DNA of 34,648 nucleotides from Thermoplasmata archaeon (GCA_030630685.1 DAOVMN010000001.1:1-34648); one strand, 5' to 3'. Shown: positions 21,784 to 29,902, numbered from the stretch's first letter. Notes: generated from the sequence alone by a model not told the origin. Made by a program: numbers and translations.

Positions 21784-22722
21784 CTAATCACCCCCCTTCT
21801 TTTCTTCCGACTTTTCAGGCTTCTCGGGCCCGGCCTCCTTCTCGACGGTGATGGTCGTGGTCTCTTCGATTTCCGTCTGCTCGTCATCCTCGATGCAGTT
21901 GCACGGTACCTTTCCGAGCTTCTCCATTTCCTCTCTATTCTTGATTATCCTCTTTGCCTTTGGTATGTTCATCGCGAATGGGCAGTGCTCTCGGTGGTAT
22001 CTCTTGGCGTGCTCGGACGTGACGTACTCATGCTTCATACTCACAATCTCCCGTTTGGTGGTAACCTCGCTGATTATCTCGGTTTCGGTTTCACCCGGTG
22101 CGGGCTCCTCGGGCGCTTCCTCTTTCTCCTCTTCAGGGGCAGGAGGCTCTTCCGGGGCTTCCTCTTTTTCTTCCTCCTTCACCTTCTCCCAATCCTCCAC
22201 TACCGTCTTTTCTTCCTTCATCCTGAGGTATTCTTCCATTTCATCCTCCGGAACCTCCTCAGGGACGGGTTCTTCCTCCTTCTCCTCTAGTTCCTTCTCT
22301 TCTTCTGGAGCCGGGGCGGCCCCGGGGACTTCCTCGGAGGGGGCCTCCTCGGGCTTTTCCTCTTCGACCTTGGGTTCCTCGAGCCCCTTCTCCCAATCCT
22401 CCATACCCGGGAGTTCGGCTTCCTTCTCCTTGATGACCATCATCAGCCCTACAATCAGGCCAATGGCAACCAATCCACCAAGGATGATCCCGATAAGCCC
22501 GAGGAAGGAGTCGGTTACGTCTTCGGTCCCCCAATCGTAGCCAAAGTAGTCCACGGTCATGAGATAGAAGAGCGCCAGTACAACTATTCCGATCAGTGCA
22601 AGGATTACACCGATTATCCTGCTCTTGCCAGCGCCGAAATAGGCGGTGAACAAGCCCAATCCCAGGCCGGTCAGGCCGAATGCAAGTAGAAACATGCTTT
22701 CAAATGCTACCGCAAGATCCAT
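21784..22722 (-). CDS. Membrane protein with acidic linker and CPF-Cys zinc-binding-like domain
   Basis: A 312-residue protein in three parts. Residues 1-105 hold three or four membrane segments (MFLLAFGLTGLGLGLFTAYF; IIGVILALIGIVVLALFYLM; LIGIILGGLVAIGLIVGLMM). Residues about 106-225 are a very acidic Glu/Pro-rich, probably disordered linker with EDWEK repeats. Residues about 226-280 form a small domain with EHAKRYHREHCPFAMNIPKA and GKVPCNCIED. The H-x3-CPF ... C-x-C pattern resembles small metal-binding domains related to the Ada N-terminus. An acidic Thr/Glu-rich tail follows. ATG 22722 follows GAGGTGAAATC. It may tether a zinc-binding module to the membrane; the role is unknown. Confidence 0.78.
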   Translation of the reverse strand: MDLAVAFESMFLLAFGLTGLGLGLFTAYFGAGKSRIIGVILALIGIVVLALFYLMTVDYFGYDWGTEDVTDSFLGLIGIILGGLVAIGLIVGLMMVIKEKEAELPGMEDWEKGLEEPKVEEEKPEEAPSEEVPGAAPAPEEEKELEEKEEEPVPEEVPEDEMEEYLRMKEEKTVVEDWEKVKEEEKEEAPEEPPAPEEEKEEAPEEPAPGETETEIISEVTTKREIVSMKHEYVTSEHAKRYHREHCPFAMNIPKAKRIIKNREEMEKLGKVPCNCIEDDEQTEIEETTTITVEKEAGPEKPEKSEEKKGGD

Positions 22723-22761
22723 GATTTCACCTCATCCTCTATTTTGTGATCTTAATTCGAA

Positions 22762-22995
22762 TCAGAAGTTTATTCCTGTCAGGGTCTTGGTATCGATTAC
22801 TCCATCGATCCCCCTGATGACCTCCACCACAATCTGCCCAAGCTTATTATAGTCATCGGTCTCCAGCTTGGCTATCAGGTCGTAATCCCCGAATAGCGGG
22901 TAGAGTTCTGTTATCTCTGATATTTTCAGGAGTTTGGAATAGACATCATGCTCCTTTGTAGGGGCTGTACTGATCAATACGAATCCTATGGCCAT
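22762..22995 (-). CDS. Stand-alone Lrp/AsnC effector (RAM) domain protein
   Basis: A 78-residue protein consisting only of the Lrp/AsnC ligand-binding domain (MAIGFVLISTAPTKEHDVYS; FGDYDLIAKLETDDYNKLGQ; a GVIDTKTLTGI ending), without the helix-turn-helix. Such stand-alone RAM domains assemble as oligomers and bind amino acids; they may modulate full-length regulators. ATG 22995 has GTGATAAT upstream and a TATA-like ATTTTAAAC at about 23028-23036. An upstream GTG at 23061 would overlap that promoter. It is divergent from the protease gene. Confidence 0.85.
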   Translation of the reverse strand: MAIGFVLISTAPTKEHDVYSKLLKISEITELYPLFGDYDLIAKLETDDYNKLGQIVVEVIRGIDGVIDTKTLTGINF

Positions 22996-23026
22996 ATTAT
23001 CACATGCACGCAATCCAACTGATGGT

Positions 23027-23074
23027 TTAAAATATTTTCCTTTTGCTTTCCCTGTGACCAAAAATTATTTATCC
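23027..23074. promoter_or_regulatory. Divergent promoter region
   Basis: A minus-strand TATA (AATATTTTAAACC read as complement near 23027-23037) serves the RAM-domain gene. A plus-strand AAATTATTTATCC near 23062-23074 lies about 25 nt before ATG 23097, so the protease mRNA is probably leaderless. Confidence 0.45.
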
Positions 23075-23096
23075 CTTAGAAAACAATCATGGTACC

Positions 23097-24389
23097 ATGT
23101 CAAAGAAGCTGGGCATTCTCATACCCCTTATCCTATTAATCGCCTCACTAAGTGCTTACACATTGATTTCAGAGGATTCTGACGACCCGGATGAGATCAA
23201 GAATAAAGACCGGGTAAAATGGACCCTTATGGTATACCTGGATGCTGATAACAACCTCGAGGGTGCCGGGATAGAGGATTTTAACGAGATGGAGGAAGCC
23301 GGGTCCACCGATGATGTGAACATCGTGGTTCTATTCGACCGGGCGGAAGGACACGACAGCTCCAACGGCGATTGGACCGACTGGCGGTACTACTATGTGG
23401 AGAGGGACCCGAATGGTGCGAATAATGAGATCATATCCAGAGAACTGGACTATCCCCGCCTTGAAGAAGGGGAAGAACCAAACATGGGTGACCCGAAGAC
23501 GCTCATCGATTTCGCTGTATGGAGCATGGTGACGTTCCCTGCCGAGCATTACCTCCTTTCCCTGTGGGACCACGGGGGCGGCATTAGAGGCGTATGCTGG
23601 GATGATTCCACCCCGGACCACGACAATTTAGACCTTATCGAACTGAGGGACGCCTTTGCCGAGGTCGAGAACACAACAGGAGAGAAAATCGACATAATCG
23701 GATTCGATGCCTGCCTCATGGGCGGCGTATCTATACACTACCAGCTCAATCCCTACTGCGACATCATCGTGGCATCCGAGGCCACGGAATCGAATGACGG
23801 CTGGCCCTACGAACTCCTGTGCCGCGATGTCGTGGAGAACCCGAATATCGAACCGGAGGACGTTGCAGAACTCCTAATAGAGCATTATGTTGCCAGTTAC
23901 GGCGTCATCGAGCCCTGGGTGACCATGGCTGCCTTCAGGACGATAGAGATGAACCAGGTCTTCGAGGACCTCGATGCCGTGGCAGAGATACTGATGGATA
24001 ACCTCCCACTTTATGAAGCCTCCATAGCGGATTCAAGGGAGAACGCGGAGAGCTACGACATGACAAAAGAAGGACCCTACATGCCTGAGATGAGCGGCTA
24101 TCCCATGAGCGACCTCTGGGATTTCCTTGAAGAGCTGGAACGGATAGAACACGGAACCGGCCTGGATGAGGAACTCATGGACGCCATTACCGTGCTGAAG
24201 AATTCCATCAGCCAGGCAAGGATCGCCTATGGTTCCGGGACAGACATGCCCGACAGTCATGGCCTTTCCATCTATTTCCCGCAGACCGAAAACACGGGCA
24301 CCTCTACCTACAGCGAGCGTTACGATACCCTGGACTTTGCCGGGGACCATCTCTGGGACGACTTCCTGAAGGAATATTATCTCGACTGA
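23097..24389 (+). CDS. Secreted clostripain-family (C11) cysteine peptidase
   Basis: A 430-residue protein with an N-terminal hydrophobic signal or anchor (KLGILIPLILLIASLSAY, residues 4-21), so it acts outside the cell. The caspase-like C11 fold is shown by WTLMVYLDADNNLEG (42-56), by the catalytic His in LSLWDHGGGIRG (His159), and by the catalytic Cys in IIGFDACLMGG (Cys206). HGLSIYFP near the end is also typical. Family members cleave after Arg or Lys and often self-activate; that specificity is not verified here. ATG 23097 lies 25-30 nt from a TATA box, suggesting a leaderless mRNA. No binding or sorting domain is seen at the C-terminus. Confidence 0.92.
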   Translation: MSKKLGILIPLILLIASLSAYTLISEDSDDPDEIKNKDRVKWTLMVYLDADNNLEGAGIEDFNEMEEAGSTDDVNIVVLFDRAEGHDSSNGDWTDWRYYYVERDPNGANNEIISRELDYPRLEEGEEPNMGDPKTLIDFAVWSMVTFPAEHYLLSLWDHGGGIRGVCWDDSTPDHDNLDLIELRDAFAEVENTTGEKIDIIGFDACLMGGVSIHYQLNPYCDIIVASEATESNDGWPYELLCRDVVENPNIEPEDVAELLIEHYVASYGVIEPWVTMAAFRTIEMNQVFEDLDAVAEILMDNLPLYEASIADSRENAESYDMTKEGPYMPEMSGYPMSDLWDFLEELERIEHGTGLDEELMDAITVLKNSISQARIAYGSGTDMPDSHGLSIYFPQTENTGTSTYSERYDTLDFAGDHLWDDFLKEYYLD

Positions 24390-24450
24390 CATCCCGCACA
24401 CATAAGGATAGAGAAAAGCGTAAAAGCAGGTATGAAATCGAGGGGTTCGG

Positions 24451-26067
24451 ATGAGATTCAAAAGACTCTACGGGTACAATCCAAAAACCCTTGAACGGAT
24501 TGAAAACAGCATTATCATTCCCCTCAATGACGGGGGATTCGATGCCCTTTCCCCGGGATACTTGTTCTTCGGTCCGCCGGGAACCGGGAAGACCGCGGTG
24601 ATAGAATCCATCGCAACAGAGGCCAGGGGAAAAATGAGGTTCATCAGGGTAAAGATCGTGGATATGATGATGTCCTCTTCCACCCCTGAACGGTTCAAGG
24701 AATCGATGGACAAGATATTCGAAAGGGCGAAGAAGGCGATGCCATCCTTTATTTATCTGGATAAACCCGAGCGGATCGAGAGTTCGGGTGTGATGGATGA
24801 GATGCCTGTACGTTCGGTTCCCCAGGCGTATGTCGCAGAGAAGATGCGGGAGATCCGCGGCAAGGGCATCTGCCTCCTGTTGGAGGTGCAGGATCCTCAC
24901 GATCTCGACACTGCGCTCTTTGGTCCGGGACGGGTTGAGGACATGTTTTATTTCGACTATCCCAACGAGGAGCGCCTAAGGACCATCATCTCACGACACC
25001 TTTCTAACAAGCTCAAGCGAACTGACCTTCATGCGGCAGTCTCCATACTCCGGGGACTTTCTCCGGCTGACGTTGAAACAATGATCAGAAAAGGGAATGC
25101 CAGAGCTGGATTAGAGGGAAGAGGCATCAGCTTGGATGATCTCGAGTGGGTACGACGCTCGACCTCGCTCTTTGTGAATGACAGGCTCGCGGGAAATGTA
25201 AGCCGATTCTGGAGAAGCTACGGTGCAATTTCCCCGCCCGAGCGCTTGAGCTGGGACATAGTGATAGGTCTCGAGACCGTGAAAAGAGAGTTTACCCGCA
25301 TCGAAAGGATACTCAAGGACAAGAAGTTTGCGGATAAATTCGGTCTCGAGCTTCCTAAGGGCCTGCTTCTCTACGGCCCACCCGGGTGTGGAAAGACCAT
25401 GATCACCAGAATAATGGGTGCACGACTTGGAATCCATTTCATCCACCAGAGCGCCTCTGAACTCCACTCCACCTACTGGGGAGAGGCAAAGAACAAGGTG
25501 AAGGGGCTGTTCAGTGAGGCAGAGAGGAAGTCCCCGTCTCTCATATTCCTTGACGATATCGATACCCTGAAATCACGGCACATCCCCGGGGAATCAGGTG
25601 CAGCTCTATCCGAGATAATCACCCAGATACTCTATGAGCTGGACAGCATCAGAGCACGACGCAGCATCCTTTTCATCAGTGCAACTAATCTTCCCTGGGA
25701 GATGGACGAGGCGCTCATGAGACCGGGGAGGATCGATAAGAAGCTCTATGTTCCCCCGCCTGATGCGTATGCGAGAAAGAGGCTCTTCGAGATGTACCTT
25801 TCAGGAAAGCCCTACGGAAAGATCGATCTCAACCACCTCCCTGCCTTAACAGAGAACTATTCGGGTGCGGACATCAGGGAAGTGTGCAGCATGGCTGCCG
25901 AGGAGTTGGCGGACATCTATATCGAGAAAGGGAGATCCGAACGAATCACCATGGACAGGATGCTGAAGATCATCAGGAACTACAAGCCATCCATCAATCC
26001 ATCGTTCATCCGGGCCTATGACCAGTTTTCCAGGAAGACGGCAGAACCTGGTCGGTACATCGGATGA
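24451..26067 (+). CDS. Double AAA+ ATPase, Cdc48-like but divergent
   Basis: 538 residues with two AAA modules. Module 1 has P-loop GPPGTGKT (41-48) and FIYLDKPERI where Walker B should be, with the catalytic Glu not evident. It also lacks a normal second region of homology (GPGRVEDMFYF remains), so it may be inactive. Module 2 has GPPGCGKT (about 309-316), Walker B LIFLDDIDTL (DD instead of the usual DE) and a good ISATNLPWEMDEALMRPGRID. No Cdc48 N-domain or membrane segment precedes module 1. ATG 24451 follows a weak GGGG-type site. It probably unfolds or remodels proteins; partner unknown. No proteasome genes lie adjacent. Confidence 0.88.
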   Translation: MRFKRLYGYNPKTLERIENSIIIPLNDGGFDALSPGYLFFGPPGTGKTAVIESIATEARGKMRFIRVKIVDMMMSSSTPERFKESMDKIFERAKKAMPSFIYLDKPERIESSGVMDEMPVRSVPQAYVAEKMREIRGKGICLLLEVQDPHDLDTALFGPGRVEDMFYFDYPNEERLRTIISRHLSNKLKRTDLHAAVSILRGLSPADVETMIRKGNARAGLEGRGISLDDLEWVRRSTSLFVNDRLAGNVSRFWRSYGAISPPERLSWDIVIGLETVKREFTRIERILKDKKFADKFGLELPKGLLLYGPPGCGKTMITRIMGARLGIHFIHQSASELHSTYWGEAKNKVKGLFSEAERKSPSLIFLDDIDTLKSRHIPGESGAALSEIITQILYELDSIRARRSILFISATNLPWEMDEALMRPGRIDKKLYVPPPDAYARKRLFEMYLSGKPYGKIDLNHLPALTENYSGADIREVCSMAAEELADIYIEKGRSERITMDRMLKIIRNYKPSINPSFIRAYDQFSRKTAEPGRYIG

Positions 26068-26108
26068 TGATTCACGGAACTCATAGGCAAGAGCTCAGAT
26101 CTTGAGAC

Positions 26109-27443
26109 CTATGGGAAGATGCCGCGGTGCATGATTGCATCTGCGACCCGTTTTACTGCTACTATGTATGCACCGGTCCTGTTGTCAACGCCGTGCCTCT
26201 TGCTCATTTCCAATACATTTTCAAAGGCCTTTACCATTATCTCTTTTAGCCTAACGTTCACGTCCCTCTCTGACCAGAAGAACGACTGCAGACCCTGCAC
26301 CCACTCGAAATACGAGACTGTTACACCGCCGGCATTAGCCAAAATATCGGGTAACACCATTATCTTTTTGTCAGATAGGATCTGGTCTGCCTCCGGCGTA
26401 GTAGGCCCGTTTGCGGCCTCCGCCACGATCTTCGCCTTAACGTTATCTACATTGTCGTTTGTTATCTGGTTCTCCAGTGCGGCCGGGACCAGGACATCGC
26501 ACTCCACCTCCAGAACCTGTTTGTGGCCAAGAAGTTCGGTGCCCTCGAAACCGATCACACTGCCGGTCTTGGCCTTGTGTTCGATCACCTTCTCGATGTC
26601 CAGGCCGTCCTTGTTCAGGATACCGCCCCTCGTGTCGCTTACGGCGATCACTTTTGCGCCTTTCCCACTCAACAGTTTGGCAGCAATGGAACCGGCGTTC
26701 CCGAATCCCTGGATGGCAACTTTTGCGCCGTCGATTCTGTACCCTGTGCCTTCGTCTCCATCGCAGATAGAACTTCCATCGTCCTCGCACTCCTTTCGCC
26801 ATACCTCCGGCGGGATGACCTTGTAGTCCAGATGCTTTAGTGCCTCTCGAATAACAAACATACATCCTCTTGCAGTGGCCTCGTTTCTTCCCAGAGACCC
26901 ACCGATGCTGATTGGTTTGCCTGTTACCACTCCGGGCACGGAATAGCCCTTTATCATGCTGTAGGTGTCCATGATCCAGGCCATGGTCTGTGCATTAGTG
27001 TATACATCCGGCGCAGGTATATCCTTCTCCGGCCCGATTATTATCGATATCTCGGAGGTGAACCTCCTCGTCAGGCGCTCAAGCTCGTTTTGTGACATCT
27101 CCTTTGGGTTGCAGACCACACCGCCCTTTGCACCGCCATACGGTATGCCCACGACAGCACTCTTCCATGTCATCCAGGCTGCCAGGGCCCTCACCTCATC
27201 CAGAGTTACATCCGGATGGTACCTGATGCCGCCCTTGCAGGGACCTCTTACATTATTATATTGTATCCGGTAGCCTGTGAATATCTTTATATCGCCGTTG
27301 TCCATCTTGACCGGAAAATTCACGGTCAACTCCCTCTGGGTGTGTCTAAGGTACTCGTGCACGCCCTTCTTCAGGTCCAACAACTTCGCTACATTATCCA
27401 ACTGCTGCTGTGCGATCTTGAACGGATTCAATTCTTCACTCAT
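26109..27443 (-). CDS. Glutamate dehydrogenase family (Glu/Leu/Phe/Val)
   Basis: Reversible oxidative deamination of glutamate to 2-oxoglutarate, linking nitrogen and carbon metabolism. It is 444 residues. Substrate motifs are PCKGGIRYHPDVTLDEVRAL and PYGGAKGGVVCNP (catalytic Lys106). The NAD(P)-binding fold starts at KVAIQGFGNAGSIAAKLL. The family is usually about 415-420 residues. An extra acidic, Cys-containing stretch of about 20-25 residues (around 212-236, with ECEDDGSSICDGDEG) sits just before the Rossmann domain. ATG 27443 follows GAGGTGAT. A 24-codon leader ORF ends in a TGA overlapping this ATG, so translation is likely coupled. A palindrome lies at the predicted transcription start. 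Confidence 0.94.
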   Translation of the reverse strand: MSEELNPFKIAQQQLDNVAKLLDLKKGVHEYLRHTQRELTVNFPVKMDNGDIKIFTGYRIQYNNVRGPCKGGIRYHPDVTLDEVRALAAWMTWKSAVVGIPYGGAKGGVVCNPKEMSQNELERLTRRFTSEISIIIGPEKDIPAPDVYTNAQTMAWIMDTYSMIKGYSVPGVVTGKPISIGGSLGRNEATARGCMFVIREALKHLDYKVIPPEVWRKECEDDGSSICDGDEGTGYRIDGAKVAIQGFGNAGSIAAKLLSGKGAKVIAVSDTRGGILNKDGLDIEKVIEHKAKTGSVIGFEGTELLGHKQVLEVECDVLVPAALENQITNDNVDNVKAKIVAEAANGPTTPEADQILSDKKIMVLPDILANAGGVTVSYFEWVQGLQSFFWSERDVNVRLKEIMVKAFENVLEMSKRHGVDNRTGAYIVAVKRVADAIMHRGIFP

Positions 27444-27514
27444 TGTAAATCACCTCGTGAGGAGGACGCTCTTCTTTCGGTCGCTTCATTTGAATTTGGT
27501 CGTCTCGGATTCAT
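27440..27514 (-). CDS. Possible 24-residue leader ORF of glutamate dehydrogenase
   Basis: ATG 27514 is preceded by CGGAGGAACTTCG, a strong ribosome binding site. The frame encodes a basic, Ser/Arg-rich peptide (starts MNPRRPNSNE, ends SSSRGDLQ). It stops at a TGA that overlaps the gdh ATG as CAATGA. That geometry is typical of translational coupling. Whether the peptide is functional or conserved is unknown. Confidence 0.42.
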   Translation of the reverse strand: MNPRRPNSNEATERRASSSRGDLQ

Positions 27515-27543
27515 CGAAGTTCCTCCGTTTGTTGGTTGAATTT

Positions 27544-27580
27544 ACCGTGTTAACACGGTGATTTACATTTTGCTTAAAAG
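27544..27580 (-). promoter_or_regulatory. gdh promoter with palindromic operator
   Basis: A TATA-like CTTTTAAGC (minus strand, about 27572-27580) is followed at the expected start site by a perfect 16-bp palindrome, ACCGTGTTAACACGGT (27544-27559). A dimeric regulator bound there would block transcription start. Confidence 0.5.
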
Positions 27581-27586
27581 AGTTTC

Positions 27587-27603
27587 GCCCGAGGCCTTCG
27601 GGC
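27587..27603. repeat. GC-rich hairpin next to the 30-nt motif
   Basis: GCCCGA and TCGGGC form a perfect 6-bp stem with loop GGCCT. It directly precedes copy 4 of the dispersed motif and could be a single hairpin unit or a terminator-like structure. Confidence 0.4.
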
Positions 27604-27607
27604 ATTC

Positions 27608-27637
27608 GGGACTATGTTGAAAGTTAGCGATTAAAGC
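27608..27637 (+). repeat. Dispersed 30-nt motif, copy 4
   Basis: Begins GGGACTATGTTGAAAG and continues TTAGCGATTAAAGC. Closest to copy 2 at 12368-12397 (25 of 30 positions). It lies upstream of both gdh and the glycosyltransferase. Confidence 0.55.
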
Positions 27638-27693
27638 TAAAAATTACCAGGGTTCCGGAACCTTTAAATCATTGCACTGTCCTCGCTTCATGA

Positions 27694-28833
27694 ATGCCCA
27701 CTACAAACCGGATCCGCCCATTCCTAAGGGTCATCAAGAAATCAGGAGGAATTGACCTGAAGGTTGCTTTTGTTGTGAAAGGCTTCCCACCCTCCACGAT
27801 CGGGGGAACGGAATTGGCTACAGAGAAGATGGCCCATTATCTCACTCGAGCGGGAATAGGGGTACATGTTGTCACTGGTAGGATGGCCGAAGAGCCCGTA
27901 ATGGAGGAGCGGGATGGCATCAAGATCCACAGAATCGAGGCCCCAAATGGGATGTTTGGCCCATTCCGGTATTACTACTCATTGCAAAGGGTCTTGAAGG
28001 AAATCGATCCCGACATCATTCATGCCCAGGGGCTGTATTTAGAGGCGGTGATGGCGGTCAGGTGTGCGCGGAAGTGGAAGAAGAAAGTGGTGGTATCTCC
28101 CAGAGGAAGCGATATCCTGAGGGCCTCCCCGGCAGTGAAATGGATCATTGGAGGCCTTGTCTTGAAACACGCCGATCTCGTGCTCGTGCAGAACGAGTAC
28201 ATGAGAAAGGAAAGCGAGAAGCTCGCAGGGGGACTTAACACAGCAGTACTTCCCAACGGCGTGGATTCCATCCCTCCTATCATGGAGAAGAAAGGATTCA
28301 TCCTGTTCGTAGGCCGACTTCACAGGGTCAAGGGTGTGGATGTCCTTATTGAAGCCATGGGCAAGGTGGTCGAAAGCGAAGCGGTAGAACTCAGGGTCGT
28401 GGGCACAGGAGATGAGGAGGAAAAACTGAAGAGGATGGTGGCGGATAAAGAAATAGAAGACCGGGTGAGTTTCCTTGGAAAGAAAACCGGTATGGAACTC
28501 CAGGGATTAATGGGGCAGGCTGAGATTCTCATTCTTCCGAGCCGTTCCGAGGCATTCCCCATGACCATCGTGGAATCCCTCGCGGCGGGCACGCCTGTGA
28601 TTGCCTCCAATGTAGGCGGGATACCAGAGGTGATACGGAACGGAAAAGAGGGGATTCTTGTAGAACCCAGGGATCCGGATGGATTGGCAGACGCAATAAT
28701 CGAGCTTATGCAGAATCCTGGAAAAAGAAAGAAGATGGCTGAGAACGCCAGAAAAAGGGCCGAGAATTATCTCTGGGAGAATATTGTTGCGGGGTTAGTG
28801 CAGTATTATGAAGAGATGCTCTCCAAGATGTGA
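27694..28833 (+). CDS. Glycosyltransferase, GT4 family (GT-B fold)
   Basis: Transfers a sugar from a nucleotide donor to an acceptor for surface glycan or glycolipid. The N-terminal domain begins KVAFVVKGFPPSTIGGTELA. The donor-binding domain has FVGRLHRVKGVDVLIEAM and the retaining E-x7-E motif within SEAFPMTIVESLAAGTPVIA, then NVGGIPEVIRNG. ATG 27694 lies about 27 nt after TATA CTTTAAATC (leaderless). It adds 21 unconserved residues before the family start. An alternative is CTG 27757, placed 6-7 nt after AGGAGG, which would give exactly LKVAFVVKGF. It is divergent from gdh. Confidence 0.9.
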   Translation: MPTTNRIRPFLRVIKKSGGIDLKVAFVVKGFPPSTIGGTELATEKMAHYLTRAGIGVHVVTGRMAEEPVMEERDGIKIHRIEAPNGMFGPFRYYYSLQRVLKEIDPDIIHAQGLYLEAVMAVRCARKWKKKVVVSPRGSDILRASPAVKWIIGGLVLKHADLVLVQNEYMRKESEKLAGGLNTAVLPNGVDSIPPIMEKKGFILFVGRLHRVKGVDVLIEAMGKVVESEAVELRVVGTGDEEEKLKRMVADKEIEDRVSFLGKKTGMELQGLMGQAEILILPSRSEAFPMTIVESLAAGTPVIASNVGGIPEVIRNGKEGILVEPRDPDGLADAIIELMQNPGKRKKMAENARKRAENYLWENIVAGLVQYYEEMLSKM

Positions 28834-28845
28834 TAAATTAAGACA

Positions 28846-29805
28846 TTATCCCTCCTCTAAAACCCGTAAATCCAGCCTCTCCTCCATCTCCCTGTACCTG
28901 TTCCTGATGGAAACCTCGGTGATTCCTATCACCCTTACGATATCATGCTGGCGCTTCCTTTTTCCGCATACCTTCCCCGCAAGATAGATGGCCCCTGCAA
29001 CCATGCTCAGTGGGCTCTTCCCTACCGAGATCCCCTTCTCCGACGCCATTCTCAATATCTCCACCGTCTTCTGCCGGACCTCTGGATCCAGCTCAAGCTC
29101 ATTAGAATACCGCAGGATGTAGTCGAATGGAGAGGGGGGTGCGGTCTGGAGGTTCATCACCCGAAGAAGAAATCTATAGGACTTTGCAACCTTTCGCTTG
29201 GCGTCCTTCTCTGGAAGGGAGGTCTGGTCGGCGATCTCCTGAAGTGTTCGTGGTATCCAGGCTTTTCTGCAGGTAGCATAAAGCGAGGCTGCCACAAGGC
29301 TTTCTGTGTTCCGGCCTCGGATGAGATTCTTTTCCACAGCCTTCCGGTAGATAACGGCAGCATCATCCCTCACATTTCTTGGAAGGCCGAGGCGTGAGGC
29401 TATGGTGGAGAGCTGTTTCAGAGCCGCCATCAGGTTCCTTTCTGCCGTATTCTTTGCTCTCGTACGGTACTGCCACTTTCGCATTCTCAGGACGACCAAT
29501 CTGTTCTTCCGTGAGATTGTATTGCCGTTATAATCCCTGAAGCCATAGGAGATCTCGGTGCTCAGGCCTTTATCATGGAGCAAAGGAGTCATTGGTGCAC
29601 CGGCATGGGCTCTTTTCTCCTCCTGGATCGAATCGAAGGCTCTCCAGTCCTTGGACTCGTCGATGATGTTCTCCCGTAACACTAGACCGCAGTCTGCACA
29701 TACCTGCTCCCCATGATCTTCATCCATGATGATATGGGTGCTGTGGCATTCCGGACATGATGTGGTGTAATCAACCAGGCTCTTTGAAATTCCTGAATCT
29801 CTCAT
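28846..29805 (-). CDS. tfb: Transcription initiation factor TFB
   Basis: Archaeal TFIIB homologue that binds the TBP-TATA complex and recruits RNA polymerase. It is 319 residues. The N-terminal zinc ribbon is CPECHSTHIIMDEDHGEQVC followed by ADCG. The B-reader/linker region has ESKDWRAFD. Two cyclin-like repeats follow (from about ERNLMAALKQLSTIASRLGL, and from KSYRFLLRVMN). The end of repeat two, IVRVIGITEVSIRNRYREM, is the usual BRE-contacting helix-turn-helix. ATG 29805 is chosen over ATG 29811 because AGGAGG lies 7 nt before it. Its promoter TATA CTATAAATTT is at about 29870-29880. The zinc ribbon and both repeats are intact. Confidence 0.96.
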   Translation of the reverse strand: MRDSGISKSLVDYTTSCPECHSTHIIMDEDHGEQVCADCGLVLRENIIDESKDWRAFDSIQEEKRAHAGAPMTPLLHDKGLSTEISYGFRDYNGNTISRKNRLVVLRMRKWQYRTRAKNTAERNLMAALKQLSTIASRLGLPRNVRDDAAVIYRKAVEKNLIRGRNTESLVAASLYATCRKAWIPRTLQEIADQTSLPEKDAKRKVAKSYRFLLRVMNLQTAPPSPFDYILRYSNELELDPEVRQKTVEILRMASEKGISVGKSPLSMVAGAIYLAGKVCGKRKRQHDIVRVIGITEVSIRNRYREMEERLDLRVLEEG

Positions 29806-29869
29806 GAACATCCCTCCTGCTCCTCATCCCCGGATGTTCAATAATGCCCGCACACCAAAAAATGTTAGA

Positions 29870-29880
29870 AAAATTTATAG
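29870..29880. promoter_or_regulatory. TATA box upstream of tfb, readable on both strands
   Basis: CTATAAATTTT on the minus strand lies about 65-75 nt upstream of the tfb start. The same bases read as AAATTTATAG on the plus strand, about 25-30 nt before the small ATG frame at 29903. Confidence 0.5.
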
Positions 29881-29902
29881 CGCTTACTAATGATAAACTG
29901 TG

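Noticed and set aside
27216..27561. Plus-strand frames of about 100 codons opposite the gdh start
   Set aside because: They are antisense to a well-supported enzyme and its leader, with no motif.
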